DNA of 64,000 nucleotides from Oegoconia quadripuncta (taxonomy: Eukaryota > Arthropoda > Insecta > Lepidoptera > Autostichidae): contig OX438742.1 of the NCBI GenBank assembly GCA_949316235.1, positions 38,074,853-38,138,852 of the forward strand, given 5' to 3'. The translations under genes were made by a program, and so were the position numbers. The notes below the pieces were generated by a model. That model was not told the DNA's origin. It worked only from the letters and a program-made list of their open reading frames with translations, and ran no database searches. Positions 10,740 to 21,275 of this stretch are shown here, piece after piece (positions within the stretch are counted from its first letter, which is position 1; each line of letters opens with the position of its first letter).

Positions 10740-11245
10740 ACTCTCTGGATCGATAACTGCCAACTGAACAGACAAAACCTTATCATGGCTTTCAGACTTC
10801 GCTCCGGACACATCCCACTTAACAAGTTTGCATTCATAATGCAGAAAGTACCTTCGCCAAATTGTACAGAATGTGACGTTATAGAAGACGTTTTCCATAT
10901 CCTGATGGAGTGTGTCCGGAATGAAGCATGTAGAAGACAAATTAATATTACATATGGCCATCCACTTGAAGCTGTTGGGGGCTGTAATATTGTATTGGCA
11001 TTCCCTATATCCGAAATGGCCAAAGCAATATATAAATTAGTCAGAGTCGATATAAATAATAGGGTGTAAATATTCACTGAGTCATTACAGAGCGACATAG
11101 TCCTTAAAATGACTAAGCTTTTTAATTAAGATTGAAAAAAAAAATTATACCTGTTCACCTCCAACTATCGTCGGCATCCTAGGTGGAAACCTACCCCCCG
11201 TCGCAATCTTATTATGTAAAACAATTATGTAATTATAAAAAGTAA
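10740..11245 (+). pseudogene. Non-LTR element, C-terminal zinc-knuckle-like end and 3' UTR
   Basis: The frame from 10785 reads FRLRSGHIPLNKFAF, then SPNCTECDVIEDVFHILMEC, then CVRNEACRRQ. From memory this RSGHxPLNxF...PNCxxC...EDxxHxLxEC pattern is the terminal Cys/His region found after RT or RNase H in several non-LTR clades. The preceding bases (10740-10784) look coding in another frame, so a frameshift has occurred. Downstream AT-rich sequence (11070-11245) is probably the 3' UTR. Confidence 0.65.
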
Positions 11246-11480
11246 ACGGGTACAGTACCATGTGGTTTCTTGCGTGTAAAAATAATTAAACCACCTTGAC
11301 TCTTCCCGTGGGTGTCGTAGAATACGACAAAGGCACTTAAGGCCAAAAATAGACTTGCACGTTCTCCTGGCGATAAGCTCCAAGCCCTGTCAACTTTGTT
11401 GTTTCAAGTGCTTTTTTATATTTGGTTTAGGTTATTTCAGACTACTCTATTTGGGATAAAGGTTGTGACGTCATGTATTT
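11246..11480. other. LINE-like fragment with CTTCCCGTGGGTGTCGTAGA
   Basis: 11290-11345 carries CTTCCCGTGGGTGTCGTAGA followed by ACGACAAAGG. Decayed relatives are at 29095-29125 and possibly 40690-40715. I recall this as a common lepidopteran non-LTR motif, but cannot attach it to a defined element here. Confidence 0.4.
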
Positions 11481-11484
11481 TGTA

Positions 11485-11788
11485 CTCATCATCATCAGCC
11501 CGTAAACATCCCACTGCAGGGATATAGGCCTTCCCTCGTATAATGAGGGAGTGTGGGCCATAATCCACCACGCTGGCCTAATGCGGGTTTGAATTTTTAT
11601 TTCTCAGGCATGCAGGTTTCCTCGCGATGTTTTCCTTCACCGTTTAAGAACAGTCGGATAAATGCACATAAGTAATTAAATAAAATTTAAAAACTCATTG
11701 GTACATGGCCTCATTGGTACATGGGGTTCAAACCCGGACCTCCCAAATTGGAAGACCGCGTCTTAACAGCTGAGCCACCGACGCTCGT
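11485..11788 (-). mobile_element. SINE-D, full length
   Basis: On the minus strand it begins GAGCGTCGGTGGCTCAGCTG (A-box region), has GGTCCGGGTTTGAACCCC as B-box region, then GTACCAATGAG and GGTGAAGGAAAACATCGCGA. It ends with CCCTGCAGTGGGATGTTTAC and GATGATGATGAG. It matches 49991-50315 and 52440-52741 over their full length. Confidence 0.85.
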
Positions 11789-11798
11789 TGATTATGTA

Positions 11799-11880
11799 CT
11801 TTTTTTATGCACAACGGGTTAGCACTGGACCTCAATCACACGAATAAGGCCCCTGATGTTAAGTGAAGATGAGGCCGATA
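11799..11880 (-). mobile_element. SINE-A, 3' tail fragment
   Basis: Only the tail (T tract, CACAACGGGTTAGCACT, CCTGATGTTAAGTGAAGATG on plus) remains, interrupted by a short insertion near 11843. It lies about 10 bp beyond the head of the SINE-D copy. Confidence 0.7.
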
Positions 11881-11889
11881 CCTTACCTG

Positions 11890-12250
11890 CACAATAAAGT
11901 TTTTTTTATTCTTTTAGGGTGCATTGTAGGTAAAACTACTGATAGGTACCATTGACACGGCTAGGTCGGTCAGCTGGTTAGGTTACTAATAGCAAGCGTA
12001 CTGAGGCTAATTTGAGATGTGTAGAAAACGTAGGACGTCGGAAATGTCGGAATATTAAATACCCTTGAAAACAGAAATGAAATGATTCATTCTATTTCAG
12101 TAGGTAAATCCCTTAACATAGCCTGTACATAATTTAGGAGCTCCCCACACGTCCGCTGCTTATTATATTTCACATATAATAATATGATAATGGGAAACCC
12201 CATGATGATACCTTTCATAATGATACCCATGTTGTACTCCTGGAGTAATA
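11890..12250. other. No gene recognised
   Basis: Nothing recognisable. A MITE begins immediately after, at a TA dinucleotide. Confidence 0.3.
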
Positions 12251-12252
12251 TA

Positions 12253-12607
12253 TTAGGTCCTTACCTATGAAATTGCTGTTTTGTATGAAGAATTTCACTA
12301 AGACTGTTTTCTCCATACACTTTGTGTGTATTATCGGATAACATTAAGTTGAGTATAGGCAGTGTTAATTTTTAAAAGTGACCGCTTTATAAAAATTTCA
12401 GAGAATCTAAGAAATGATTATGGGAAGCACATGAAAAGAGCTCTGTTCAAATTTTTTTTATTATGTGATTAAGCCCAGAAATAAAAAAAATATCATATGA
12501 AACCTTGAAATAATATTCCATTTTCCAAATAAAAAACAAATTTGGATATAGCTTTGAAAATCACAGGAATTGGTACAATATGATTAACGAAGAAAAAAAA
12601 CTCAAAT
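12253..12607 (-). mobile_element. TA-MITE family, copy 1, one terminus truncated
   Basis: Begins after TA with TTAGGTCCTTACCTATGAAA, the terminal inverted repeat of the family, and runs in the opposite orientation to the copies at 33225, 51483 and 56083. Shared internal blocks include AAAAGAGCTCTGTTCAAA and CCAAATAAAAAACAAATTTGG. The far end stops at GAAGAAAAAAAACTCAAAT, so about 20 bp of the second terminus is missing. It has no coding capacity. Confidence 0.8.
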
Positions 12608-12609
12608 TA

Positions 12610-13137
12610 TAAATAATACATATATTTTCTTGTTTGGCAAACTTTAAGTCTTACTGCCACTGTGGTTTCTTTTCTGTGATGTAAACTTCTCTATGACCCT
12701 TGGACTGCCTCGACAAATCGACGTACTTCATTAATTAAAATCCACTCAGCCGTTTGAGTGCTACGAGGGAATAAAGAATCCCACAATTGTAGATACAATT
12801 GAGAATTCCATATTTGAAACTTTCAGTCTAAAAACGGGACGTACTACATGAAAACTGCGGACAATGATTTACATTAACAAAAAGCTTTTCGTTCCACATA
12901 ATATTATTTTCAGCCCTGACGTTCTGTTAGAAACAGGCATCTGAATCGTGTGTAGAGAGAGTTTGAACTTAACTGGACCCTTTGTGTATAGTGATATGCT
13001 AAAATGTTACTTTTACAAACAATGTTTTCATACCTGACTGGCCCAGAAAAGAGCGTAATGTTATTCATGTGTGTATGTGGAAATATGTACATATATGTAG
13101 ATTTCTGTGTTACCTAATTTAGCTTAAAAAGTCGCCT
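12610..13137. other. No gene recognised
   Basis: AT-rich sequence; no repeat family or reading frame could be supported. Confidence 0.3.
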
Positions 13138-13233
13138 ATGAAATTCAAGAAGATGCCCGTAAAATAAAATATGCTGTCGGTTTCTTGGTTTTTACATTAT
13201 ATTTTATTTTACGGGCATCTTCTTGAATTTCAT
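13138..13233. repeat. Perfect 35-bp inverted repeat with 26-base loop
   Basis: Arms 13138-13172 and 13199-13233 are exact reverse complements. The left arm begins ATGAAATTCAAGAAGATGCC; the loop begins GCTGTCGG. The right arm abuts the RTE-like end at 13234. The transcript could form a long stable hairpin. Confidence 0.95.
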
Positions 13234-13360
13234 GTGACTGATCACAGGACGTCCACTGCTGACATAGGCCTCTTCTTCTTTTTTCATTGCTGATGCGATC
13301 ACGTAACGAATCGCCGAGCAACGCGCTCTCCATTTCTCGTTGCGTGACATTGAGTCTTCT
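13234..13360 (-). pseudogene. RTE-like 3' end, internally deleted
   Basis: The minus frame carries MESALLGDSLRDRISNEK, matching AMGRAILGGSLRDRIRN of the copy at 50830-51085. It then jumps to the terminal GCAGTGGACGTCCTGTGATC-like end. The intervening coding segment seen in the other copy is missing. It directly adjoins the perfect inverted repeat. Confidence 0.65.
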
Positions 13361-13374
13361 TAGTAAGACGTAGC

Positions 13375-13470
13375 GAGGTGAAACCAGTGGTTGCGGTTTG
13401 AATCCTGCAAGGTGTAAATGAATACGCGAGTCATTGATATCAATTCCAATATATATGTATGTTTATTCGT
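13375..13470 (+). mobile_element. SINE-C-like remnant
   Basis: GAAACCAGTGGTTGCGGTTTG, AATCCTGCAAGGTGTAAATG and a degenerate GAGTCATTGAT core match the B-box and core region of SINE-C (27824-27982). Head and tail are lost. Confidence 0.5.
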
Positions 13471-14550
13471 TATGTAGTACCTACGGTATGGATATCACTT
13501 ACTTTAGGACTTTGTGTGAGAGATAAGAACTGTGGATGATACAAAAAGTACCTTATTCTGTCTTTATACAAATCAAATTCAAAATATATAAATCGCAGAA
13601 AATTTAGACAAAACGCAACATCACTCCCTTTCAAGCCAATTATCCGGCTTTGGATCACATGGTTCGTTGAAAAAACGGCATGTAGTTTACAAATTATACT
13701 TGTGTTAACAGATGGGGTAAATTTTTTATAAATATCAAATCTAGCATTCTGCCGTAAGACGTACAAATCTTAGAAAAAACAAAAATAATAAAGTGAGATT
13801 GACTTGTAACTTTGTACATTTTTATATTTATTTCAATGTAGGCGACAAGTACCTGTACATTATTATTTCACAGTATAAATTAAATATAGTGCAAGATATT
13901 AATATAAATCATGCTATAAAAAGAATATAAAGGGCCCTTGAACGTACATCCACGTCATAGGTAGAACACATATTCTAGGTCACTGCCCAGAAGGCTAGCG
14001 GCATATATTTAAATAAATTAAAAATAATAGAAATATAATTTTCGATATAAATATTTGAAATGTTCTGTCATTTCAGAATTTCAATGGTAAAAGTAAGAAC
14101 TTACTATTGACTTCAGGTCAAATCTTAATATTTCGATCAATAAACATACCAAAGTTTAGAGAATAGCAATTAGATACCTAATATATTGGTGTTACTATAC
14201 CGAATTACTGTATACCGAATTAGTCTATGAATTTAGAATGGAAGTAGTGGGGCCTGGACATACCAAGCCACGAAATCGGAATCAGTTAATTTCGATTACA
14301 CCTTCCTATTTCCTAATTGGATTTCCTAAGATATAGGTATTTTTAATTATGTTTTATAAATTTGATGTTCCTACAAACAGGATAGTGTAATAAGCGCTTC
14401 ATGTGGAGTTTTTAATGTGATGATGTGATTGTGATAAGCGACATATCTCTTTTAAGGGTTCCGTTATCAACAAGAAACCCATAGCCGTCTGTCTCTCTAT
14501 TCGAAGCTTAGCTCAGAGGCTATTAGTACTAGAAAGCTGTAATTGGGCAT
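13471..14550. other. No gene recognised
   Basis: A 98-codon minus frame (13470-13766) lacks recognisable motifs and its composition follows the AT-rich background. 14455-14500 (AGGGTTCCGTTATCAAC, CCGTCTGTCTCTC) resembles a common lepidopteran repeat also hinted at 38275-38385. Confidence 0.35.
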
Positions 14551-14553
14551 CGC

Positions 14554-14720
14554 TATATACCGGATGAGATTTTTAACGGTAAGGAACAGATTAGGGCACA
14601 TTAGGTAAGTGAATAAAAGGTATTGGGTTAGGTAGTTTATTTTTTTTTTCTGCCAAATTCTGCCAGTCGCATATCAATCTCCTGCCGGCACGAGCGTCGA
14701 TGGTGGATTTTGACAAAAAA
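14554..14720. repeat. Unclassified interspersed repeat, copy 2
   Basis: Shares ATACCGGATGAGATTTTTAA and TTAGGTAAGT with 796-860. It also carries CTGCCAGTCGCATATCAA, the reverse of a block at 943-965, so the second half is inverted relative to copy 1. Confidence 0.45.
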
Positions 14721-15694
14721 AAATCTTTAAGGCACCTACGTAAAGCGGGGATGATTTTTTTTTTGTATCGAGGCATGTGAAGCTTGGTATATCTCATAGT
14801 TTGTGTAGGATTCAAATTAACTTCCGGTTTAGAATATACGACCGCAACGTCCTAGTTTTCAAACTAAACAGAGTGCTCTGAAAAGTTTTTGAAGCCAGCT
14901 ATTCATAGTATTATTATTTATATTTAGAATTCGCGGATTGAGGTCGAAACAAGGGCTTTTCTATTATCGGTTTAGTTTTAAACCTAACCGCGTCAAGTAC
15001 AAACGGGTTTTAATTACGTGTGGCTCTAGCTTAGCCTTGGCATTTGTCCAGCTCCTGCCTATGGGCTCCTAATAATAATAATCTAGCTTAACCTTAAAAA
15101 AACCGTTGTCTTAAGGAGCGAACCTAATGGGTTCTGCATCAATTAACCGATGTTTATATCGCTATTACCGACGACGAGGCTCCGTCTCAATCACTACAAA
15201 CTTCAATCGACGCCCATGCGTGCACTGTTATTCTGAATTAAACCGGTTTATTAAGGTTTTACGTAGTGCTCTCATTGCGGACGGGCTCCGAAATAAACCT
15301 CTTCTAAAATCCGGTAGAAACCATTATTTACCGGTATTTTCGAAACCGGTTACAAGCCGGTCGAAACTCGATCCTGTGTAGAATGTGTACAGGTCCAGGG
15401 CTGGGAGCCATGTGGGTCCAAGCAGAGTGGAATAGACCCAATCCTCTCGCCCCATGCATGTCGTGAGTGGTTACTGAGTGATTGTGAATACATGGGGCAC
15501 ACGAAAAGATTTGCACTTCTAGCTAATCGGAACTATTTGAATTTCGAATGTTATATTTTTTGAAACGACTTGCAACCTCCTTAGTAATAAAAAAAAATTG
15601 GCGGGAAATCATTGTTCAATTGTATTTTATGACACATCAAAGTTCTACGTACGCAACGAAAATGGAATTAAGTCGAAAAGATTTACGTATAATA
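14721..15694. other. Unassigned; CCGG-rich patch
   Basis: 14940-15380 is richer in G+C than its surroundings and repeats variants of ACCGGT and AACCGG (for example AAACCGGTTT near 15240 and ACCGGTATTTTCGAAACCGG near 15331). An 84-codon frame (15127-15381) crosses it without recognisable domains. Origin unknown. Confidence 0.3.
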
Positions 15695-15702
15695 GCCTAG
15701 AC

Positions 15703-15983
15703 CGGTGGTGAACAAACTTTCTTCATAGGGGGCCAGAAAGTTTAAGATTTTACGGAGGAAATAATCTATAGATAAAATGCGTGTTTTGAAATGTTTTAAA
15801 CATATTACACAAACATTACAGTATTACACACTACTTAGTTGACAAATTACAATTTAACATTTATGCGATTTTAATTATCGCGGGCCATATATTTTTCATT
15901 TCAAAGGACCGTCGTCGGCGGGCCGAATGAAATCATTTCGCGGGACGGAGCTGGCCCGCGGACCTTACTTTGCCCCATAACAG
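15703..15983. mobile_element. hAT-like MITE with 8-bp duplication
   Basis: Near-identical 8-bp flanks GCCTAGAC (15695-15702) and GCCTAAAC (15984-15991) bracket 281 bases. The start is CGGTGGTGAACAAACTTTC and the end is ACTTTGCCCCATAACAG, whose reverse complement resembles the start. The GGGCCAG and CCGCGGACC blocks beside the ends match a common hAT-type terminal pattern remembered from insects. Too short to encode a transposase. Confidence 0.6.
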
Positions 15984-15991
15984 GCCTAAAC

Positions 15992-16533
15992 TAAAGATTT
16001 GCTGCAGCGTCATTGGTCACAAAATACCAGAAAAATATATGTGATCGCCAAACTGCCTAGCGATAGCAGTAAGAGTAATTCCTTCTATGAAAAGAGATGC
16101 AAATCGCTCTATGTTAGAAGTATATGCCCAGTCATAGAAGTACATCCCAAAATTTTCGTGTCCTGTATTAAGCTGAATACCTACAGAGGTACTTGCTTCG
16201 CGTTGTATAAAAGACGACTATTACAATACACACACATCATCCACATACAACACTCTTCTACATGTACTCTTCTTCCTCATACACACGCACTTTATACTGT
16301 ATTCTATAATTTTATCTTTTTTTATTTGCATTATGCAACTTCCCTACAGGGAAATCAAATTTAGGACTGGAAACTCCATTTTTATTTAGATAGCCATTTT
16401 TTTTTCTAAATAAGCAACTAAGGAACGGACAATACTAACAACTTCTATGTAACTCTACATAATCGAATATTTTTGTATGTGTTTCTGTAATAAATCTTAT
16501 GTTATATATCTACAGGCTATAAATATTCCAGTG
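15992..16533. other. No gene recognised
   Basis: A 121-codon plus frame (15999-16364) has no domain I recognise and ends in AT-rich, T-tract sequence. It is treated as a chance frame. Confidence 0.3.
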
Positions 16534-16583
16534 TTTTCCAGCCTATATCCCTGCAGTGGGATGTTTACGGGCTGATGATGACG
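16534..16583 (+). mobile_element. SINE-D, 3' tail fragment
   Basis: CCTATATCCCTGCAGTGGG, ATGTTTACGGGCTGATGATG is the terminal block of SINE-D only. Confidence 0.65.
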
Positions 16584-16639
16584 AAAGGCATATCAAGAAC
16601 GTCTACCGAAGCCTTATTATAAAAACGTATGCATACGAG

Positions 16640-16844
16640 TACTTCCTACTAATATTATAAATGCGAAAGTTTGCGTGTGTGTATGTTAACCCTTCACGCT
16701 TACACTGCTCTACGGATTTCCATGAAATTTGTTTTGAAAACAGGTTTTGATGATATTTTCCACGCGACTGAAGTAGCGGGCTACATATAGTCAAGGACCA
16801 AGTTTGGACGGATAGATTGACGGACATGACGAAATTATAGGGAC
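16640..16844 (+). repeat. Older interspersed repeat that hosts the LTR element
   Basis: CTACTAATATTATAAATGCG, then AAAGTTTGCGTGTGTGTATG is a widespread lepidopteran repeat opening (family name not known to me). The LTR element sits after GGGAC here; sequence resumes at 22136 with GGACACAGTTTGATAATGG, so the repeat continues across the insertion. Confidence 0.5.
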
Positions 16845-16987
16845 TGTGGTGTATGACGCACCTCTACCCATCTTAATGTAAGCATTAATATATATAAACA
16901 GTCGCACATTCAATGAGAACGTGATTATACGCGTTGTACCTAACTTGTGAACTTGTCTTTATTTCTCCTCCTGGTTCCCACATCTCA
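16845..16987 (+). repeat. 5' LTR, 143 bp
   Basis: Starts TGTGGTGTATGACG and ends TTCCCACATCTCA. It is identical to 21993-22135 at every position by direct comparison. A TATA-like ATATATATAAAC lies about 45 bp from the start and could drive transcription. No AATAAA was seen inside. Confidence 0.93.
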
Positions 16988-17002
16988 TGGCGACCCTGCC
17001 AG
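16988..17002 (+). other. Primer-binding site
   Basis: TGGCGACCCTGCCAG starts at the base after the LTR's terminal CA. TGG complements the CCA end of a tRNA. The following GCGACC resembles the arginine-tRNA primer site of 412/mdg1-type elements as I recall it, but the exact tRNA cannot be fixed without the host tRNA set. Confidence 0.75.
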
Positions 17003-17094
17003 TGCTGCCTTAATAGGCAGTGCTGTGCACTAAATTTCTAAAAATATAGTTTAGTGATTTTTTTTTTTGAAAAAAAAAAAAGTTAATAATTGGA

Positions 17095-17400
17095 CGATTT
17101 TAAAAGAGTGAAAAGAATGTTCCATTACGTTTAATGGTTCGATCAAGTCTTCATCGGAGGTTGAAGTTAATAATGCGATGGGTGTCGGGAGACATGATGA
17201 CACATCCAGACTACACTGGAGCAGATTTTGCCGGCCGCCACCGCCGCCGGAGCTCAAGTACGGGAAACGTTGAGTTTGCAGCAGGACGATGCCTTTGCCC
17301 ACGGTACACGGAACACCGAGTGCCCACTAGTAATGGAAATTGACTCTGGGCAGCCCAATATGGAAAGTGACGGAAGGTGTAAGTGAAAATGACTAAGTTT
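17095..17400 (+). pseudogene. Possible gag N-terminal remnant
   Basis: This is the only GC-rich part of the element's interior. One frame reads SSSEVEVNNAMGVGRHDDTS and then RPPPPPELKYGKR before a stop. A proline-rich block near the start of the first frame after the leader is reminiscent of gypsy-type Gag proteins, but the match is weak. Further frames (for example MEIDSGQPNMESDG near 17334) end at 17385. It may instead be leader sequence. Confidence 0.3.
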
Positions 17401-18477
17401 TTAAACTAAAGGAGAAATTGCCGCGGACAATCAATTTATTTTTTGTGTACACTTTATATTAATGTAATTTTAATTTAAGAGTCGTTTATATTTTAAGCTG
17501 GATGAAGTGTCTATGGATTTTTTTATAGTCTTTTTTATACACTGTTAATTTTAAATACTTAAAGAACCGTTAACCTATGCGCATGTTGACAATATTATCT
17601 TTCTTCGTAGTATCTTAATAATGCCAATAAATATCATCATCACATCGACAATAGGAATATTATACTTTTATTCTGGTTAATAAAGTTTCAGAATAAAATT
17701 CATATACCTATACGCCTTATACTTATAAGAATAGAATTTCACATATGAATATAATTTATCGTTATATAGGTATGTGCATAAACAACATGACATAAGTTTT
17801 CAGAAAATACTATCATTACTTAATTACAGCCTAACACATGGTTGGGAGATAGGTGAATACAAGGTCAGTGTCCGATGCGACCATGATAAGGTAATACAAC
17901 ACCATTTGCCAGCGTCGTCATAACTACATTCCATCGACAATAACGTGATGCATGTAAGTATGTAAAGTAGCTACTTGCTCTATCATACATAGGCTAATTT
18001 TATACCTACACTGAATACCTACGAACAATTGTCACTAGATGTGCCCCGCGAAGTCGATGATGTTACCGCACCTTTGAAAACTTTACTATTCTGGTGATTT
18101 TGAGCCCTTATGTTTTCAATCAAGATGATTCACGCGATAAAACGAATTTCAACTAGAGAACATTTTACTATTTCTTTTAATAAAAGTGTCTAAAAAAAAA
18201 TATAAACTGAAACATAGTTTCAGTTACCTATAGTAAATCTTCGAAAGTTGATGTCCCATTTTGTTATTTTCACTTTGTCAACTTAATGATATACTAATAG
18301 TAACTGCAAATCCCCACCAGGGATGCCAAGGTGCCCTCTAAGTCAATAAAGATGGTCATGACAGAAATATATATAACATAAAGATAGGTACTGAATATTA
18401 ATTATTATAATAGGACAGAACTGTCCACTTATTTGTTTGAAATAACTACATACAATTTTTCACGTAAAATAATATAG
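17401..18477. other. AT-rich interior of the LTR element
   Basis: About 1.1 kb without any frame, motif or repeat that I recognise. In a complete element gag and pol would start here. Confidence 0.5.
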
Positions 18478-19516
18478 GTCAAAATCAAAATCAAAATCAA
18501 AATCAAAATCAAAAAATGCTTTATTTTGTAGGTACACAGGGTACACTTAAAATAGTCAGATTTTACATTTTTAAAGCTACTGCTTGTTCAAAAGGCAATT
18601 TTCCCCTGAGAAGAACAAGCAAGAAACTCGAGAGGTCGCTCTTTTAAAAAAAGGTTTTTATATTACAAAATTATTATTTTATATTATAATATTTCATTAT
18701 TAATTGTGAAATAGCCTGGTTATGCGAACGGGCTGGTTATGTCCATGATTGTTTATCATCTAAATAATCTGATATTTTATAATATGCTTTCTTAATAAGT
18801 TTCTGTTTTATAGTATCTTTAAATTTATTGAAAGGAAGATTTTGTATATCAACAGGAACTTTATTGAAAAAGCGTATACATAACCCTTTGAATGAATTAC
18901 TGACCTTGTGGAGGCGACTTATGTGACCTGCAAGTTTATCTTTATTTCTTGTATTGACATCATGTTTATCACTATTTTTCCTAAATGATGCTATATTTTT
19001 TTTGACATATATTAGATTTTCAAAAATGTACTGTGACGAAAAGGTTAGAATATTATACTCTTTAAATCTGTCTCTAAGTGACACTGCAGGTCTCAATTGA
19101 TAAATTGCGCGAACGGCTCGTTTTTGTAAAACAAAGATTGTATTGATATCCGCGGCATTTCCCCACAGCAAGATACCGTAAGACATCAGGCTATGGAAAT
19201 AACTAAAATATACTAATCTAGCAGTATTTACGTCCGATATTTGTCTAATTTTTTTGACTGCATACGCTGCAGAGCTGAGCTTCTTCGCCAATTTATGGAT
19301 ATGAGGACCCCATTGTAATTTGGCGTCCAAAGTAATGCCCAAAAATACAGTGGACTCAACAAGGTCTAGAGTGACATTTTTTATCATTATATTTGTGGGC
19401 ACCTCCCTGACATTAGGCAGTACAAATTTTACACATTTAGTTTTTTTCTCATTCAGTAACAAATTATTTGCCGTAAACCATTCTACTATTTGAGAAATAG
19501 CATAGGTAACTATCAT
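18478..19516 (-). pseudogene. LINE-F, 5'-truncated, C-terminal third of RT protein plus 3' UTR
   Basis: An open 259-codon minus frame (19516 down to 18737) covers the end of a CR1/Jockey-type reverse transcriptase. Early residues VEWFTANNLLLNEKKTK and FLGITLDAKLQWGPH match the RT thumb region. LVYFSYFHSLMSYGILLWGN follows near residues 105-124, and the protein ends KKAYYKISDYLDDKQSW. The catalytic [FY]ADD motif lies upstream in the family and is absent, so the insertion is inactive. The 3' UTR ends in about six TCAAAA units (plus 18479-18516). It lies antisense inside the LTR element, and its intact frame suggests youth. The RT core of apparently the same family is at 5395-5990. Confidence 0.88.
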
Positions 19517-19536
19517 GATAGTTACCCATGGGTAAC
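19505..19536. repeat. Two overlapping perfect palindromes at the LINE 5' junction
   Basis: GGTAACTATCATGATAGTTA followed by CC (19505-19526) is a perfect 22-bp palindrome. GTTACCCATGGGTAAC (19521-19536) is a perfect 16-bp palindrome overlapping it. They sit where LINE-F sequence stops. Confidence 0.9.
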
Positions 19537-19539
19537 CTA

Positions 19540-20995
19540 GCCTATTTATGTACTCTAAATGGCTAACCTACTTGACTTAAAAATGTATTAGTTTATCGGT
19601 TCGGAGAGTAAGTATTAGTAAAGCATTGTACGATGGAGAAGTATATTAATAGAGATATAGTCACATAAAAGTATTACGAAACGGAATGGAAAGAAATTGA
19701 AGATAATAAGAGGTATATAGATATGGTTCATAGATAGTAGGTACCTACGTTATGAGAAATTTATTAAAAATCTTTTTACACCATTGAGATGTAATTAGGT
19801 ATTTTTCTCATGAAACATGATCACTCTTGATGAGGATTCTGGTAGTAATAAGTATATTGGATTTGAGAATGATATTTTTTTAAGAAAGTAAGGATTGCGA
19901 CAGGTTAAGTTATTTAATGGATATCGGGAATACTTTGATACATAAGGTTTTGATACAACACACTACTGGTCTGATCACCCAGTTGTGGTTCAGAACTCTT
20001 ATAGATCAAAGGATTTGGATATGTGTGCATAGTAGGGAAATTTGTATGAACGGTAAGAATGACATTTGATGCGTGAGCGCAATGTACACGGTACACAAAA
20101 GTAAAGGTACAATGGGAGCCACATCCTTCGTTCGATCATGGTGTAAACTACGTTTCTCTGTGAGAACAGTTGGAGACTTATGTGTCTTAAAACTGATGGC
20201 CTCATATTAATATAGGGTGTGCGCACAACCCAGCACTAGACACGCAGATGTCTATGTGTATTAATATTTTAATTATAATAAGAGTCGACTCATTATGAAA
20301 TGTACCTATAATAAGTATCGGGACCGGCCGGCCCAAATGATATATGAAACTGATATAAGTGTACCGGTACGCAGTTGAAGAGATATTATAAAAGTATGGT
20401 AAAGGTCGTATGTTATGGAATGGAATTAAGAATGAATTCAATTTTACTATTTTGAGGTAAGAGAAAAAGATATAAGTACTTACTTAAACATAGAAAGAAG
20501 ATGTATGAATATAGAAATGACGATCAGTAGAGCACGGAACATTGAACTATACATTTTTTAAGTTGTTAAGTTATACCTGAATCTGTAAACATATTCGTTA
20601 TTCGACAGATTTTTTTTTCTTGCCTTTTATGATAATGATGAAAAAAAAAATTGCAATATTTTAAAGTGAATTTAAAGTTTAAAATATAAATATCAGTTAA
20701 TAAGTATTATATTGTCAACATTGCGTATAGATGCAAATATTATCATATTATCAGCCTATTATTAAAAACTGTAAGTGTGTTTTATTGTATATGAAATAAA
20801 CCTCAGGGTTATGACTTATTAGAAAATAAATATAGGTAAATGGAAGTTTTAAACAGTGATTAATAAATTCGCAATTCTATAGAGATACATACATTGATAT
20901 ATCTTATAATAATATAAAATAAACAAGATTTTGAAATGTTTATGCAGTTATAGAAATAATTCTATAATGATTAAATATCTCTCTATAGAGATCAG
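19540..20995. other. AT-rich interior of the LTR element, downstream part
   Basis: Several short frames exist on both strands. One stretch near 19945-20020 reads GFDTTHYWSDHPVVVQNSYR in the plus direction and might be a coding relic, but it is bounded by stops and not recognisable. Confidence 0.3.
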
Positions 20996-20999
20996 TGGC

Positions 21000-21275
21000 G
21001 TGCACAACGTTTTGTCCCAGGGTAGGCAGAATTATATTTACTATTAAATATATAAACTTCGCAACTTCGTTTAGAATATTTCTGTTCACATCAGTATGAA
21101 TCAGTTGTCTTGAATGCATTTCAAGGAACCCTTTCAAAAATGTGAACTCTGTATTAAATTTTGATGTCATGGATGGTACAGTCTTGATAACTTGTTCATA
21201 TTGTGATACTTGTAAGACAATTTTTTGGAGTAGGCAGTGCCATTCCGCCTGTATGGAGGGCATGCCACTGATAGA
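21000..21275 (-). repeat. Dispersed repeat K, copy inside the LTR element
   Basis: GCAACTTCGTTTAGAATATT, GTATGAATCAGTTGTCTTG, CAGGGTAGGCAGAAT and GGCAGTGCCATTCCGCCTG recur in the same order at 41815-41985. A 107-codon minus frame here (20940-21263) is repeat-derived and not shared intact with the other copy. Confidence 0.6.
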
